DNA of 64,000 bases from Aradus depressus (taxonomy: Eukaryota > Arthropoda > Insecta > Hemiptera > Aradidae): the NCBI GenBank assembly GCA_963662175.1, contig OY759216.1, positions 36,225,087 through 36,289,086 of the forward strand, given 5' to 3'. The position numbers were made by a program, and so were the translations under genes. Below, in pieces: positions 11,100-22,230 of the stretch (the stretch's first letter is position 1; each line of letters starts with the position of its first letter). The notes under the pieces are model-generated. The model was not told the origin of the DNA. It did no database searches and saw nothing but the letters and a program-made list of their open reading frames with translations.

Positions 11100-13802
11100 A
11101 GAAGTTATACCCGGCGTTGCCCGGGGAACTTTGATTTTTCTCCCAATATCTTCTATAACGCTATTCAGTTCCTCGACAGTACATTCATGATGTTATAATT
11201 TTCAATTATTCATACGGAATAAGGCTTATAGTCCTTCAGCTGTTGTAACGCTAGTAAGTTTTTAGGACCCCTGGGCACCACAGCTAGTATGCGCATTTCA
11301 ACGGCGGAAGCCACACCTAGTGAATACTTAGCATCGCTGGACGTCCTAGTCAGTGCGTACTTAAGAACGTTTGTGACCACAGCTAGTATGTGGCTTGCAA
11401 CGCTGAGCACCACAGCTAGTACGTAGTTAGGAATGCTGGGCATCATAGCTAGTATGTGCCTTGCGACGGCGGACCCAACAGCTAGTACGTAGTTAGGAAC
11501 GCTGGTCACCACAGCTAGTATGTGCCTCGCAACAGTGGACCCCACAGCTAGTACGAAGTTAGGAACGCTGGGCATCACAGCTATTAAGTGCCTTGCAACA
11601 GCGGTCCCCACAGCTAGTATGTAGTTAAATACGCTGGGCATTACAGTTAGTAAGTGCTTTGCAACAGCGAACTTCACAGCTAGTACATAGTTAGGAACGC
11701 TGGGCACTACAGCTAGTAAATGCCTTGCAACAACGGACCCCACAGCTAGTACGATATTGGGAACCCTGGGCATCACAGCTAGTATGCTTTTGCAACGACG
11801 GACCCCACAGCTAGTACGTTTTTAGGAACGCTGGGCCCTACAGGTAGTAGGTGCCTTGCAACTGCGAACCCCACAGATAGTATGTAGTTAGAACCACAGG
11901 GCATCACAGCTAGTATGAGTTTTGCAACGGCGGACCCCACAGCTAGTACCTACGAGTGAAATACGCTGGGCCACACTGCTAGCGCCTTGCAACAGCAGAC
12001 CCCACAGCTAGTACGTAATTAGAAACGCTGGGCATTACAGCTAGTAAATGTCTTATAGGTGCCTTGCAACAGCGAACCCCACAGCCAGTACATAGTTAGG
12101 AACGCTGGGGCTGAGCACTACAGCTAGTAAGTACCTTGCAACAGCGGACCCCACAGCTAGTACGATATTAGGAACGCTGGACATCACAGCTAGTAAATGT
12201 CTTGCAACAGTGAACCCCACAGCGAATACATAGTTACTACTACTACATGTGAAATTCATGACAATCCGATTCATGACAATACGATCAACCGTTAATGAGC
12301 TAGCTCTATATTTATACTTAGTCCCCCCGCCCCCCTCAACCCCGCCACCCGTTCAAAACTTCGGGACGCCACACTCCTTATTTTTCTATTTGGCCTTCAG
12401 GAATAATATATGCGAAATTTCGTGACAATACGACCAACCGTTAATGAGCTAACTCTATATGTATATTTAGCCCCCCCAACAACCCTCCTTCCTGTTCAAA
12501 ATTTTGGGCCGTCACACACCTAATATTTCTATTTGACCTTTAGGAATACTACATGTGAAATTTCATGACAATTCGACCATTAGTTAATGAGTTAGCAGTA
12601 TTTATATACGTAGGCCCCCCTTACAACCCCCCCTCCCGATCAAAACTTTGGAACGCCACACACCTTATTTTTCTATTTGGCCTTCAGGAATACTCCATGT
12701 GAAATTTCGTGACAATCCGACCAACCGTTAAAGAGTTAGCTCTATATTTATACTTAGGCCCCCCCATAACCCCCCCTCCCGTTCAAAACTTTGGGACGCC
12801 ACACACCTTTTTTTCCTATTTGGCTTTTAAAAATACTACATGTGAAATTTCATGACGATTCGCCCATTAGTTAATGAGTTAGCTCTATATTTATACTTAG
12901 GCCCCCCAACTACCCCCCCCCCCTCCCGTAAAAAATTTTGAGCCGTCACACCGCCTATTTTTCTATTTGGTCTTCAGGAATACTCCATGTGAAATTTCGT
13001 GACAATCCGACCAACCGTTAAAGAGTTAGCTCTATATTTATACTTAGGCCCCCCCACAACCCCCCCTCCCGTTCAAAACTTTGGGACGACACACACCTTT
13101 TTTTCCTATTTGGCTTTTAAAAATACTACATGTGAAATTTCATGACGATTCGCCCATTAGTTAATGAGTTAGCTCTATATTTATACTTAGGCCCCCCCAC
13201 TACCCCCCTCCCGTAAAAAATTTTGAGCCGTCACACCGCCTATTTTTTTATTTGGTCTTCAGGAATACTACATGTGTAACTTCGTGACAATGCGACCAAC
13301 TGTTAAAGAGTTAGCTCTATATTTATACTTAGGCCCCCCCACAACCCCCCCTCCCGTTCAAAACTTTGGGACGCCACACACCTTTTTTTCCTATTTGGCT
13401 TTTAAAAATACTACATGTGAAATTTCATGACGATTCGCCCATTAGTTAATGAGTTAGCTCTATATTTATACTTAGGCCCCCCCACAACCCCCCTCCCGTT
13501 CAAAACTTTGCGACGCCACACACCTTTTTTTCCTGTTTGGCTTTTAAAAAGACTACGTGTGAAATTTCATGACAATTTGACCATTAGTTAATGAGTTAGC
13601 ACTATTTATATACTTAGGCCCCCCTTACAACCCCCCCTCCCGATCAAAATTTTGGGACGCCACATAGCCTATTATTCAATCGGGCTCAAAAGAATGCTAC
13701 ATGGGAAGTTTCATAAAAATCCGTCCAGCGGTTTGGGCGTGATGCTGGAACAAACATACAAACAAACAAACAAACCCCGTTTCAGCTTTATTTATATAGA
13801 TA
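11100..13802 (+). repeat. Composite minisatellite-bearing element, copy 2
   Basis: Same architecture as 4632-9170. The head has TATACCCGGCGTTGCCCGGGG, the 66-bp array runs about 11240-12235, the 144-bp array about 12300-13680, and the tail has CCGTCCAGCGGTTTGGGCG, AACAAACAAACAAACC and TTTCAGCTTTATTTATATAGA. Both arrays are shorter than in copy 1, as expected from unequal exchange. Here the 144-bp units are less uniform. Confidence 0.75.
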
Positions 13803-13809
13803 ATGAATT

Positions 13810-14008
13810 TGTTCAACAAGAAAATTCCTATATTTGGTAGCATCCTATATGAATGAAGACAGAGTGAGTGGCAATCCTTGCCATTGAGTATCTGGATGAA
13901 TCCCTCCCTGCCCAGGTACCTCAGCCTCCACTCTGCCAGGACAGGGCAGACCCCCAGGAAGTAGATCGTGTTCTCCATAGCTCCCAGGTTACATAGGGAA
14001 CAGATCCC
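13810..14008 (-). pseudogene. C-terminal fragment of a non-LTR retrotransposon ORF2
   Basis: The - strand frame reads ICSLCNLGAMENTIYFLGVC, then PVLAEWRLRYLG and ILNG. This is the arrangement of the cysteine-rich domain after the reverse transcriptase in several non-LTR lineages (C-x2-C, ~13 residues, H-x3-4-C), here with the expected histidine replaced by tyrosine. The reverse transcriptase is absent, so this is a truncated fragment. Confidence 0.6.
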
Positions 14009-14019
14009 TATCGGGAGTC

Positions 14020-14138
14020 ATCGTATTCACAGACAGAGATTTTTTTTTCATTTTTGGAAAACACGAAATTCCGGTGAAAATTCAACATCGAATTTACATA
14101 ACTTTCCTTATACTATGTATAACTGGGGAAGTAAAAAC
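14020..14138 (+). repeat. End fragment of the 'ATTCTATCGG' dispersed family
   Basis: Contains ATCGGGAGTCATCGTATTCAC, a CAGACAGAGA phrase, GAAATTCCGGTGAAAATTCAA and ATACTATGTATAACTGGGGAAGT. The same terminal module recurs near 45190-45275 and 56160-56275, and inverted near 21660-21780. Confidence 0.6.
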
Positions 14139-14139
14139 A

Positions 14140-15480
14140 ACATCCGACAAAACAACGCCAAGAATTCGGGATTTTGAGTAGGAAAAAAAATTAATAAAAC
14201 GATCCCTATAAATGTAGGCTGGGCAGGGAGTGTGCAGACTCTCTCAATGAAAGAGCGCCTGAATAAATCTGACTCATCTCGGTCCCATGGTGTACGGGGG
14301 TGGAACCGGCACCTCAATAGGGGTCACGAAGTTCTCGAGGAATGAGCATTGTGGCATAACAAAAAGAGCACTTCTTGAACAATCCTTGAAGACATTGAAA
14401 AAAGTGATCGGGGCCTAACAGGATAAATTTCCTTTCAGTTGAGCTGGTACAGGCTGGAGACTATTGCCCAAGGAAGGCGTGCTGAAGATTAAAAATAAAA
14501 AATAAAGGGCTTCGGCTGCTGGGTCTTGAACAGAGTGAACAAGCTTGGTATCTCTGTGCTACCAGGGGGCCTATATATATAAGTTAATAACTTTGCTAAA
14601 TACTCTTATTAAGCCTCCATCTTGAATGGGTAATAATGTCTAGAATAAAAACAGTAATTTTGTTACAATATTAGAAGTCGGAACACATTTCTAATAACAG
14701 GTACTATAAAAAGGTGATTTAAATAACATCAGTAACCTGCTCGCGCTTCCAAAGAGTGATTTTCTAACGCCACCATCGACTACATCTTTATCTTCTTCTC
14801 ATTTTGTTATTTTACCCTTCGAACCTATTAAATTCCACTTTTTCTCTTTCACATTTTATAACTACACCGTCGAACCTCTATAATTACTGCTAAATTATAA
14901 CTTACAATATTTTTCTGTTGCTCAGCTTAATAAGATTATCCTATAATAATATTATACAAATATTCTTTATTAAAAATGACTTTGTATACACATGCAGTTT
15001 TACACATGTATACTTGAATGGTTATATTAAATTTATTATTTTTTTAAATCTCCATTAGCGAGTTAGTAATTTTAATTAAATGCTTCAATTTTATTTGTGG
15101 TTCAGAAGCCACTATTTAAGTCAAATATTGTGTTTCAACCCAATCAGATGGTCCCGAGCCTGTACGATGTCACATACTCGTTAAAAAGACTAAAACGATT
15201 ATTATCAATTCAGAATCTCTTTACAAAACCCAAAAGGGATTAATTAATATATAATAATACAGTACATGTAATAATCCAACAATAATAATACTATTATTAA
15301 TATTGGATTAATAAGTTGGAAGTCAGTGACTAATTATGTATTATTTATATCATATATTTATTTATTGAACGTTTTAATCAGAAACATCTGAAATATTTGT
15401 TAAAAAATGAGCAGTTACAAATGATAATAGGATTTCTCTGATCCATTATATATCTATTACTTTAAAAGTATAGTAAATTT
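14140..15480. other. No gene recognised; one SINE scrap
   Basis: 14210-14500 is moderately GC-rich but has no frame I can assign. GGTCCCGAGCCTGTACGATG and TACTCGTTAAA at about 15148-15187 are a scrap of the SINE body. The remainder is AT-rich. Confidence 0.35.
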
Positions 15481-15484
15481 CCGA

Positions 15485-15780
15485 GGGCGTCAGTAGCTCA
15501 GTGGTATGCGTGTTTGCTTAATGAGCTGAAGATCGCGGGTTCGTAACCCGACCGAGGCCCTTAGTTTATTTTATCTGGGAGGTAAAATAAATTTAAGCAC
15601 ACTGTCCTTCGAATGGGACGTTAAGCGATGGTCCGACCTAGGTGAATAAAAATTTAGGGTAGGCAAAATAGTAGAGTCGGGCTCATGTCCCCCAGAGCAA
15701 CGAAAGAGGCTTTCGTCGCTCTGGATATAGGCGATAATGCCTTGTAGTTAAAGCCCGGGCATGAGTCATATTATCTAATT
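15485..15780 (+). repeat. Near-complete tRNA-derived SINE, variant subfamily
   Basis: Box A-like CAGTAGCTCAGTGGTATGCG and box B-like GGGTTCGTAACCC lie at the 5' end, followed by a segment with TTTATTTTATCTGGGAGG that the copy at 3867 lacks. The 3' half matches the same family through AAGCCCGGGCATGAGTCAT. The - strand copy at 26655-26825 shares this subfamily's 5' half. Confidence 0.8.
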
Positions 15781-15789
15781 AAGTATGAA

Positions 15790-16790
15790 ATTATGTTTTT
15801 ATATATGATCATGATTATTATGATTTTACTCTCTATGAGCAGTAAGAAAAACATTTAGTTTCCGAATAGACGATTTCAACTAACATAAACATTTTTGATG
15901 GTAGTTTAAATTATTTAATTGTCTCGAAGAAGTGAGGAAAGGCATTAAAAAAAATGAATTCCTTAATGATTTGCTCCTCTTCGAAAATCATCTTTCTCCC
16001 TGGTATCGTAATCATGACTAGTAAAGTTAAGTAGAAAAATATCCATCTTTCTTTAGGGACTTTTTCTATCCCATTGCAATAATATTCAACTAAATAGAAA
16101 TATCGATATTCATAGCTAATTATATTTCAATAGCTAGGAGACACAATAGACGGACAGTGAGTCCTAGATTTCAATGAGGTTAGGGATGTCGTTTGTAGGT
16201 TGTGAATGATGATCTTATGATTAATGTAACATGTAAAGTGACTAACTCAGACGAGGCCATGCTAATGAATGACACAAACATAATCTAACACTTTCTATAA
16301 TACCAGGCTGGACACTATCAATAATGACAATTATTTACATTAAATATTAGTAGATTTAATTTTAACGATGAGCATAACTTGCATTTTCATACCAAACTTT
16401 AGATTTATTATGTCTATATCACTCTACCCACTTCTCAACAAGAACACTTCACTCCGACATGAATGTGCCACACCACAAGCTTTCGGCCACTCATCACGTT
16501 ACCCCTGGCCTGTTTGGCTCGGCACAAGTCATGGATGGTAATTCTCAGATATGCAAGGAGCTGGTGGATGTTCCGGGTGCGAGGTAGCGACAAGATTCAG
16601 AGCTGGCCTGCAGAATGTTTCTAGAGGTCCTCTGCAGCATTGTCTGATGAAGCCCCGGCTAATTCAGGACATTATTCAGTGAAAATATATGTATTGTGAA
16701 TAGCGCCCCTTGCGCTGATCCAAAACAGTTTTTTTTTGTTTTTTCAAGATTTATTTTCTGGCCCCAAAGTTGCAATCCACAAATGAATTG
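15790..16790. other. Intergenic, nothing recognised
   Basis: The stretch 16430-16660 is less AT-rich than its surroundings but has no convincing exon. A CTGATGA at 16648 is followed by a hairpin but lacks GAA, so it was not scored with the hammerhead-like motifs. Confidence 0.3.
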
Positions 16791-16794
16791 TGCC

Positions 16795-16925
16795 CCAAGC
16801 TTTTTTACATTCTTACAGGCTGTAAAACAAAATATAGTCTGACCTCTCACAGATTTTATTTATATTTGCTAGCCGGCTTTCGAGGTTGCCCTCATCATCA
16901 GGCAGTCTACAAAAAAACTATCATT
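16795..16925 (-). repeat. Dispersed repeat carrying a hammerhead-like motif (family G)
   Basis: On the - strand the repeat reads TTTGTAGACTGC, the motif at 16867-16904, then AAATCTGTGAGAGGTCAGAC and ATTTTGTTTTACA. The same order occurs at 18395-18500 (-) and 30035-30145 (+), so the motif belongs to a dispersed family. Confidence 0.7.
16867..16904 (-). ncRNA. Hammerhead-ribozyme-like motif, family G
   Basis: Reading the - strand: TGC, the core CTGATGA, one extra T, stem GAGG closed by GCAA and pairing with CCTC, GAA, the self-complementary AGCCGGCT, A at the cleavage position, then GCA pairing with the leading TGC. This is the order of a hammerhead with an open helix III that could pair between two copies. 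The unpaired T before stem II is not canonical. Whether it cleaves is unknown. Confidence 0.45.
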
Positions 16926-16929
16926 AAGC

Positions 16930-18390
16930 AACAAAAAAACAGGTTTTGTTGGTTACAGTCCATAAAATATAATGGCAATGAAGAGTTAAATAAATATAAG
17001 TACAATAAATTAATAAAAAGTAAAAAAATGAAATGTATATAAGGATATTATAAATAAACATACCTGATAAAATAATTTTGGAACTAACATAATTAAAATG
17101 TTTTAATAAATAAAATTTAATTTTTTATATTGCTTATAGGTGTTTTCTTTTTCCCGAATTGGATTAGGGTAGATTATTTCGTCTTAGTTTATTTATTATC
17201 GCCATGTTCATGTCAGTGCTGAAATTTTACCCTCCTTGGAAATAATAAGACGCTAGAGTATTGAAAATATTGTTCAGTATATTTCTCTGAAATAAACTGT
17301 ATTAATTTTAGATGGCTACAATACTATCCAAGACGACCGTAGGTACACGAAGCTTGGTGAACTAATAAAGTAATCGAAGGCTACTAAGGCAGGTAGTGGA
17401 TTACTATTACTATTGAGATGTGAAGGATCACGCACGGGTGCCTGGATTGAGTCATTACGATGGGAGTTGGCGTGTAAACAGTAGTTATGTTTTACAGAGC
17501 TTGGACTAAGTGATTCAGGAGCCACACGGCACTGCTTAACACCTCCACAGCATCGATTCTACCTCTGGTCAGCTGGACTCTGAGTCACCTCAGTCGGGCA
17601 TGTTCTTGTCAGCACTGGGATTATGTGTAGTAGCAGACCTGTTTCACTGGCATTGTATCAGCAGGCATCTCCTCATTGGAATCGTGATGACAGCGGGCTA
17701 TGATTACACGCTGGTATACTGAGTTGCAGTTAGCATCTCACATGGAACGTGAGTGTCAGCAAGCATAACCACACTGGCATCGTATCCACGGAGCTCCATA
17801 CAGATATTGAGAGTACCCCCAGGCATCGAATCAAAATGAGGCGATGGAAAGCCATTCCACTGCTGCGTTGTGAATATGAAGCGATGCGTTCTTGTTTTGT
17901 TGAGAGCTGCCTGTGTTTTGTCTCACCAAATTTACCTACTTCACTATGCAAATAGTGAAAACAAATAAACAACTAAATAAGACAACAGGATATATTTAAT
18001 TTCTAACCATTAGTTCTTTAAATGATAAAGATGACGTTACGATATTTGGACATTAGTAAAGTCAGAATAAATATATTAAACTCACCTTGAAGTCACTGGA
18101 AACAAATTGTTAACTTGAAGTGCCTTGAAACTTTTGGAAAACAACAAACTAATCCTCTCTAATGATATAGCATTATTTTATAAGTATAATTAATATTCAT
18201 AATTATAATTTATAATTATTTACTTCTATGAATTTAAGAAAATTACGCAACGGTACCCACAGTCGTAGGCTACATTCAAAGGAGCAACTATTTCCTGATA
18301 TCTCTATAAAAAAATCCAAAATGAATAGTGAAAATCAAAACTATCACATTTTTTTGTGAAGTTGACTGATGTAGTGAGAAGTGTTCTTTT
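16930..18390. other. No gene recognised
   Basis: The stretch 17560-17960 has weak internal repetition (ACTGGCAT-GTATC and TGTCAGCA phrases recur) and could be a worn tandem repeat. The overlapping open frames on both strands at 17730-17972 have no recognisable content. Confidence 0.3.
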
Positions 18391-18394
18391 ACAG

Positions 18395-18500
18395 GTTACA
18401 AAATAAAAATGTAGTTTGTCCTCTCACAGATTTTATTTAAATTTGCTCGCCGGCTTTTGAGATTTCCCTCATCATCAGACAGTCCGGTAAAACAATTTCT
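18395..18500 (-). repeat. Dispersed repeat, degenerate family G hammerhead-like copy
   Basis: The - strand has CTGATGA and a GAG/CTC hairpin, but the expected GAA is AAA and the helix III sequence is AGCCGGCG. This is a mutated relative of 16867-16904 with the same flanks. Confidence 0.65.
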
Positions 18501-18599
18501 AAAAAAACATAATTTATTTATTTTTTTAAAGTTAATATTATATATTATTATTATATATATTATATACAGATATGTCATTTCTGTTCGCCATCTGAGTCA

Positions 18600-19030
18600 C
18601 AACAGGAGAGTCCCCAAGGCATCTTAGTTTTTATCGCTGCATTGCGCCGGGTATGGTCGCAGGTGGGCCTTCAGAGCTGTCATTCCCGGAGCTAGGTTAT
18701 ACTGTCCTCTTTATCCTCCCCCAGGTGGCGACGAATCAACTGAACTCTGGGTAATCAACCTCACTCATCAGCTTCCGAGGGTTCAGTCCCAGGTACGATC
18801 TTATCCGGCGTATCAACTACACCCTATGCCCGTCGTATAGCAGTTCGGGCAGTTCTTCTTCTTGGAAAAGAAGAGCTTGGAGTTGAAATCCCCGTGACCC
18901 GATAGTATCTGAGACGTCCAGTGGTCCGGCTTTACCTAAACAGACTCAAGTCTTTCCCGGACGTTTGGAAAGTAAGCGCAGGTCGTTCGGCCGTCTGAAG
19001 ATCACGACCAACGCTGCTGCCCAACTCTAA
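18600..19030 (-). pseudogene. Fragment of an R1-like retrotransposon C-terminal domain
   Basis: The - strand translation gives GRTTCAYFPNVRERLES, VKPDHWTSQILSGHGDF, FNSKLFF and NCPNCYTTG in order, with frame breaks. R1/TRAS-type elements have a Y-F-P...R-E-R-L stretch, then Q-x-L-T/S-G-H-G-D/N-F and a cysteine cluster after RNase H. No reverse transcriptase precedes it. The relatively GC-rich block stands out from the AT-rich surroundings. Confidence 0.55.
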
Positions 19031-19047
19031 TACGGGAATCTTAATTG

Positions 19048-19145
19048 TTGCCTACGTAAGTTTATTCACCTAGGTTGACATCTTAAAGACTCGGGACCAT
19101 CTGAAGGACTGCGTGCTCAAGGTTTTTTCACCTCCCAGATAAAAT
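19048..19145 (-). repeat. SINE fragment
   Basis: Contains TTTATTCACCTAGG, GGGACCATCTGAAGGAC, GTGCTCAAG and CACCTCCCAGATAAAATAG: the middle of the tRNA-derived SINE in reverse. Promoter and tail are absent. Confidence 0.65.
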
Positions 19146-19649
19146 AGAAGGTAAGTATATAGCTGCATAAAAATTACTACATTAACTAAAAATCTCCTGA
19201 CAACCCAAAATCGACATTGGTTTTGGTTATGAAATAATTTAGTTGGCTGAAGGGTATAATTTAATGTTAGGTTAATAACGGTGGGGATAGTGTATGTTGG
19301 TGGCTTCTCTAGGGTGTAGTGCAGAGGGCGAGATGCCATGTCTAGGGGCTATAACAACACCACCAACTGACCATTAGCCCCAGGAGCGCTGAATTCATAA
19401 CCAGCTTTGCTCTAATCTGGCTCAGCCCCGACCCTCCCCTCTCAAATAGATTTGTTCCACTAGCCGTCTAACAACTGTGATTAGGGTCTGCATTTATTTA
19501 ACTCAATTGCTACCGGACTGGAGAGATCTAATTGAAAAACACAACTCCTTTAGCCACTCATTCAGTATTCATTTCAACAAATTTTTAGAAGTATTATACT
19601 AGAATACATAGTAGATCTGTAGATGAGTAAACTCACGAAATGTAACAAT

Positions 19650-20240
19650 TAATCAGAGATAATTAGTTGATCCTTGGTGCCATGGGAAAAGGGAGCCGTT
19701 CGACTGAGCTTCCTGCAGACTATTGACTTCTTAAGGTGAAATGATATGGCACCTAAGTATGTTTCTGAGATAAGAGGAGGCACCATTCGTGTAAGTCCCT
19801 CTTCGTCTTCATAACTTACTAAAAAGTGGTTCAAAATCGGTGAATCACCAGCAACTGTTTGCTCCCTCTCCATAACCAATCGACCGTTTGCGCTAATATT
19901 CAATTTTTTGTCGATAAATTCATTACATCGGCAGTTATTGGGCTTTCTGAGTTGATCCCCTCTGATCCACCCTTTCCCTTCTACCGATTCCTCTGAAAAT
20001 TAATATGTCATCATTAAAGGGTTTTTAATATGAAATTTCATGTCGATATATTCATTACAACTGAGGGTATTAACGTTTTTGAGTGTCAATAGAGAGTTGT
20101 GGATTCACAAAAAAATTTCATGTTGAAACGTTCAATTAGTGTTAGAGAGTGAAAAATTAATTGAATAATTCGTGCTGGGGAATTACATTGGCGGTGATTC
20201 ACCGTCGACTCTTTTTTGTAAAATGGTCGACACAAAGCCC
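19650..20240 (+). repeat. 'ATTCTATCGG' family, extended copy
   Basis: Contains GCTCCCTCTCCATAACCAATC, GTTTGCGCTAATATTCAA, TTCATTACATCGGCAGTTATT, CTGAAAATTAATATGTCATC and AATAATTCGTGCTGGGGAA. The first two blocks also lie upstream of the copy at 34985-35400, so the family is longer than its core. The open frame at 19649-19903 is part of the repeat. Confidence 0.55.
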
Positions 20241-20439
20241 TTTAAAGTTTCCGCCGTTGTGTTGTTTAAGAGTTAATAAGTTTCATGTCAGCTTGTTCAA
20301 CTCCCGAAGTGACAGTTATGGAGAGAGAAATAACAGCGTTAGAAGGCAAAGTTTTAATTCCTTATCAAGAGGACATCGGTGGGACGGTGGATAGCATTGC
20401 TGCCTACCAGTTAGACAAGTCGGAGGACCTCCACTGTCA

Positions 20440-20980
20440 TAATTAAAAAAATATTAAATAAATAAAAATGAAAATAATTGAAATAACAATAAATAATAAA
20501 TAAACAAATAATAAATATTTCCACATTTCTGTAGAAATTAAAGGTGGTCTTCTACTAAATTTTGATTTCTATTTAGTTTCCGAAATGGGCCCTTAAATAA
20601 TATCGAAAGTTCAAGTGCAATTTTGAAGAAAATGATGTATTTAAAAAAATTTCAATTAATAATTATTTTCTTTGGATTCCTTCTAAATATAATAATGAGA
20701 TACCATATTGTTTTCCTAAATTTTCAGAAATGATCAATCTAATCCAAAGGTATAAATCATCTTACTGGGTTCACAGGGAAAATGAATAGCATAGAATAAG
20801 AGAACAAATATTGGATTTATTTTCCTAAACCTACATTCAAAATATCAATATGAAATAAAAAATCAAATTACAATAAAAATCTTACAAACTAATTTTTACA
20901 TCTACTTTAGTCCTTTTTAAAAAAATATTGTAGCCAGCCTTTATTTTAATGTTATTTTGGGCATATAAATAATTAAAAGT
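20440..20980 (-). repeat. Dispersed repeat, inverted partner of 2560-3080
   Basis: On the reverse strand the same landmarks appear in the same order as at 2560-3080, including CCTTTGGATTAGATT and CAATATTTGTTCTC. No coding frame. Confidence 0.6.
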
Positions 20981-20984
20981 ACCA

Positions 20985-21200
20985 TTGCACATCTACTTCA
21001 CTGTTCTTTTCACTCCTACTTGGTTCAACACACCTTAAGCCTAAAAACACTCCTCACTCTCTAGACTGTCCACTTCCACATCTCTCCTTAGACTGTCTCA
21101 CACTATTTAGAACAGCTGTTCATCGTCTTTTGGACTACGAGGATAATAATTTATTTATAATAACTCTTATATTTATGACTTCATCAAAAATCCCTTCAAA
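20985..21200 (-). repeat. Uninterrupted copy of the repeat that hosts the piggyBac remnant
   Basis: On the reverse strand it reads AACAGCTGTTCTAAATAGTG, TGAGACAGTCTAAGGAGAG, ATGTGG, then GTGGACAGTCTAGAGAG and CTTAAGGTGTGTTGAACC. At 25296-25335 and 26539-26625 the same sequence is split by other elements. Confidence 0.6.
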
Positions 21201-21654
21201 TAAAAGTTGTAGGTAACATTAGAAGGCACATTTTATTTAAAAGGCTTATTTTTTTACTTTTGCTCGATTTAAGCGACAATTTCCAACAATATGATCTCAA
21301 ATTTGAATTAAGATCTGTATGAACAATGATATAACACACCAATTTAGTTTTTATTATTGGTAGTTCTTTATTAAAAAGGATAAAAATAAAATCTCTCCCT
21401 CCCCCTCATGACGTTCCAATGAGAGAGTAGTAGGCTTTTTCCTTGAGGATTTTCTGTACGTGTATGGCTACCTACTAATTATTTATTCACTAATTAAGTT
21501 ACTTCACTTCTAACAGCTGTTTTTTATAAAAATAATAATACATTTTATAATATATTAATAATCTTAATGTGTGTAAATTTTTTACATCACACCACTCGAT
21601 GTTAATATCAATTATAATTACTTCCCCATTTATTTTCATTTTTCTTGTACTCGG

Positions 21655-22230
21655 TTGTCCATTATCTTCTACTTCCCCAACTACACGAAGTATAGGCGAA
21701 GCTACGTAATAGCTCAAAAATTCTATGGTGAATTTTCAACGGAATTTCATGTTTTCCGACCTCATGATGCCAAAAATGAAAAAAATGTCTTTGTGTGTTT
21801 CTGTGAACATGATAACTTCCTATAGAAAGAATTAATCGACACGAAATTTTCTGTGTGCATCCAGAACTCTCTAAGGACGACACCTATTGATTTTCAGCGA
21901 AATCAGCCGAAGGGGAGAGGGATCCCAGGGGTGACTCAACTAAAAAATCTCAATATCTGCTGATGTAATTAATGTATCGACATGAAATTTTATATTTAAA
22001 TTCAATACCCTATATAGATGCCACCTACAAATGCTCCGCGAAATATGTCGAAGGGAAGAGGGAAATCAAAGAAGGGGGCGATGAGTTTAAGGACACATTT
22101 AGTATAAGAATTCAGAAGCCCCTATGTAAGTCAACCATTGTTTTTTAGTCACAACAATTGATTAATTTTAGAGGGAGAGCGAAAACACAGTTGAATAATT
22201 CGTGCTGGGGAAGTGACTCGCTCAACGACT
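21655..22230 (-). repeat. 'ATTCTATCGG' family copy
   Basis: Contains CTTCCCCAACTACACGAAGT, GAATTTTCAACGGAATTTCA, then cores such as GAAATCAGCCGAAGGGGAG and ATTCGTGCTGGGGAAGT. The terminal module is inverted relative to 14020-14138 and the rest is worn. Confidence 0.5.

Noticed and set aside
5251..11776. Long - strand open frames as genes for repetitive proteins
   Set aside because: They follow from a 66-bp repeat whose length is a multiple of three; no start, splice or promoter context supports genes.
4770..13680. CRISPR-like arrays
   Set aside because: Units are directly contiguous, with no constant repeat alternating with unique spacers, and the DNA is eukaryotic.
16641..16675. Another hammerhead-like motif
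   Set aside because: CTGATGA and a hairpin are present, but the GAA and the self-complementary helix III are missing.
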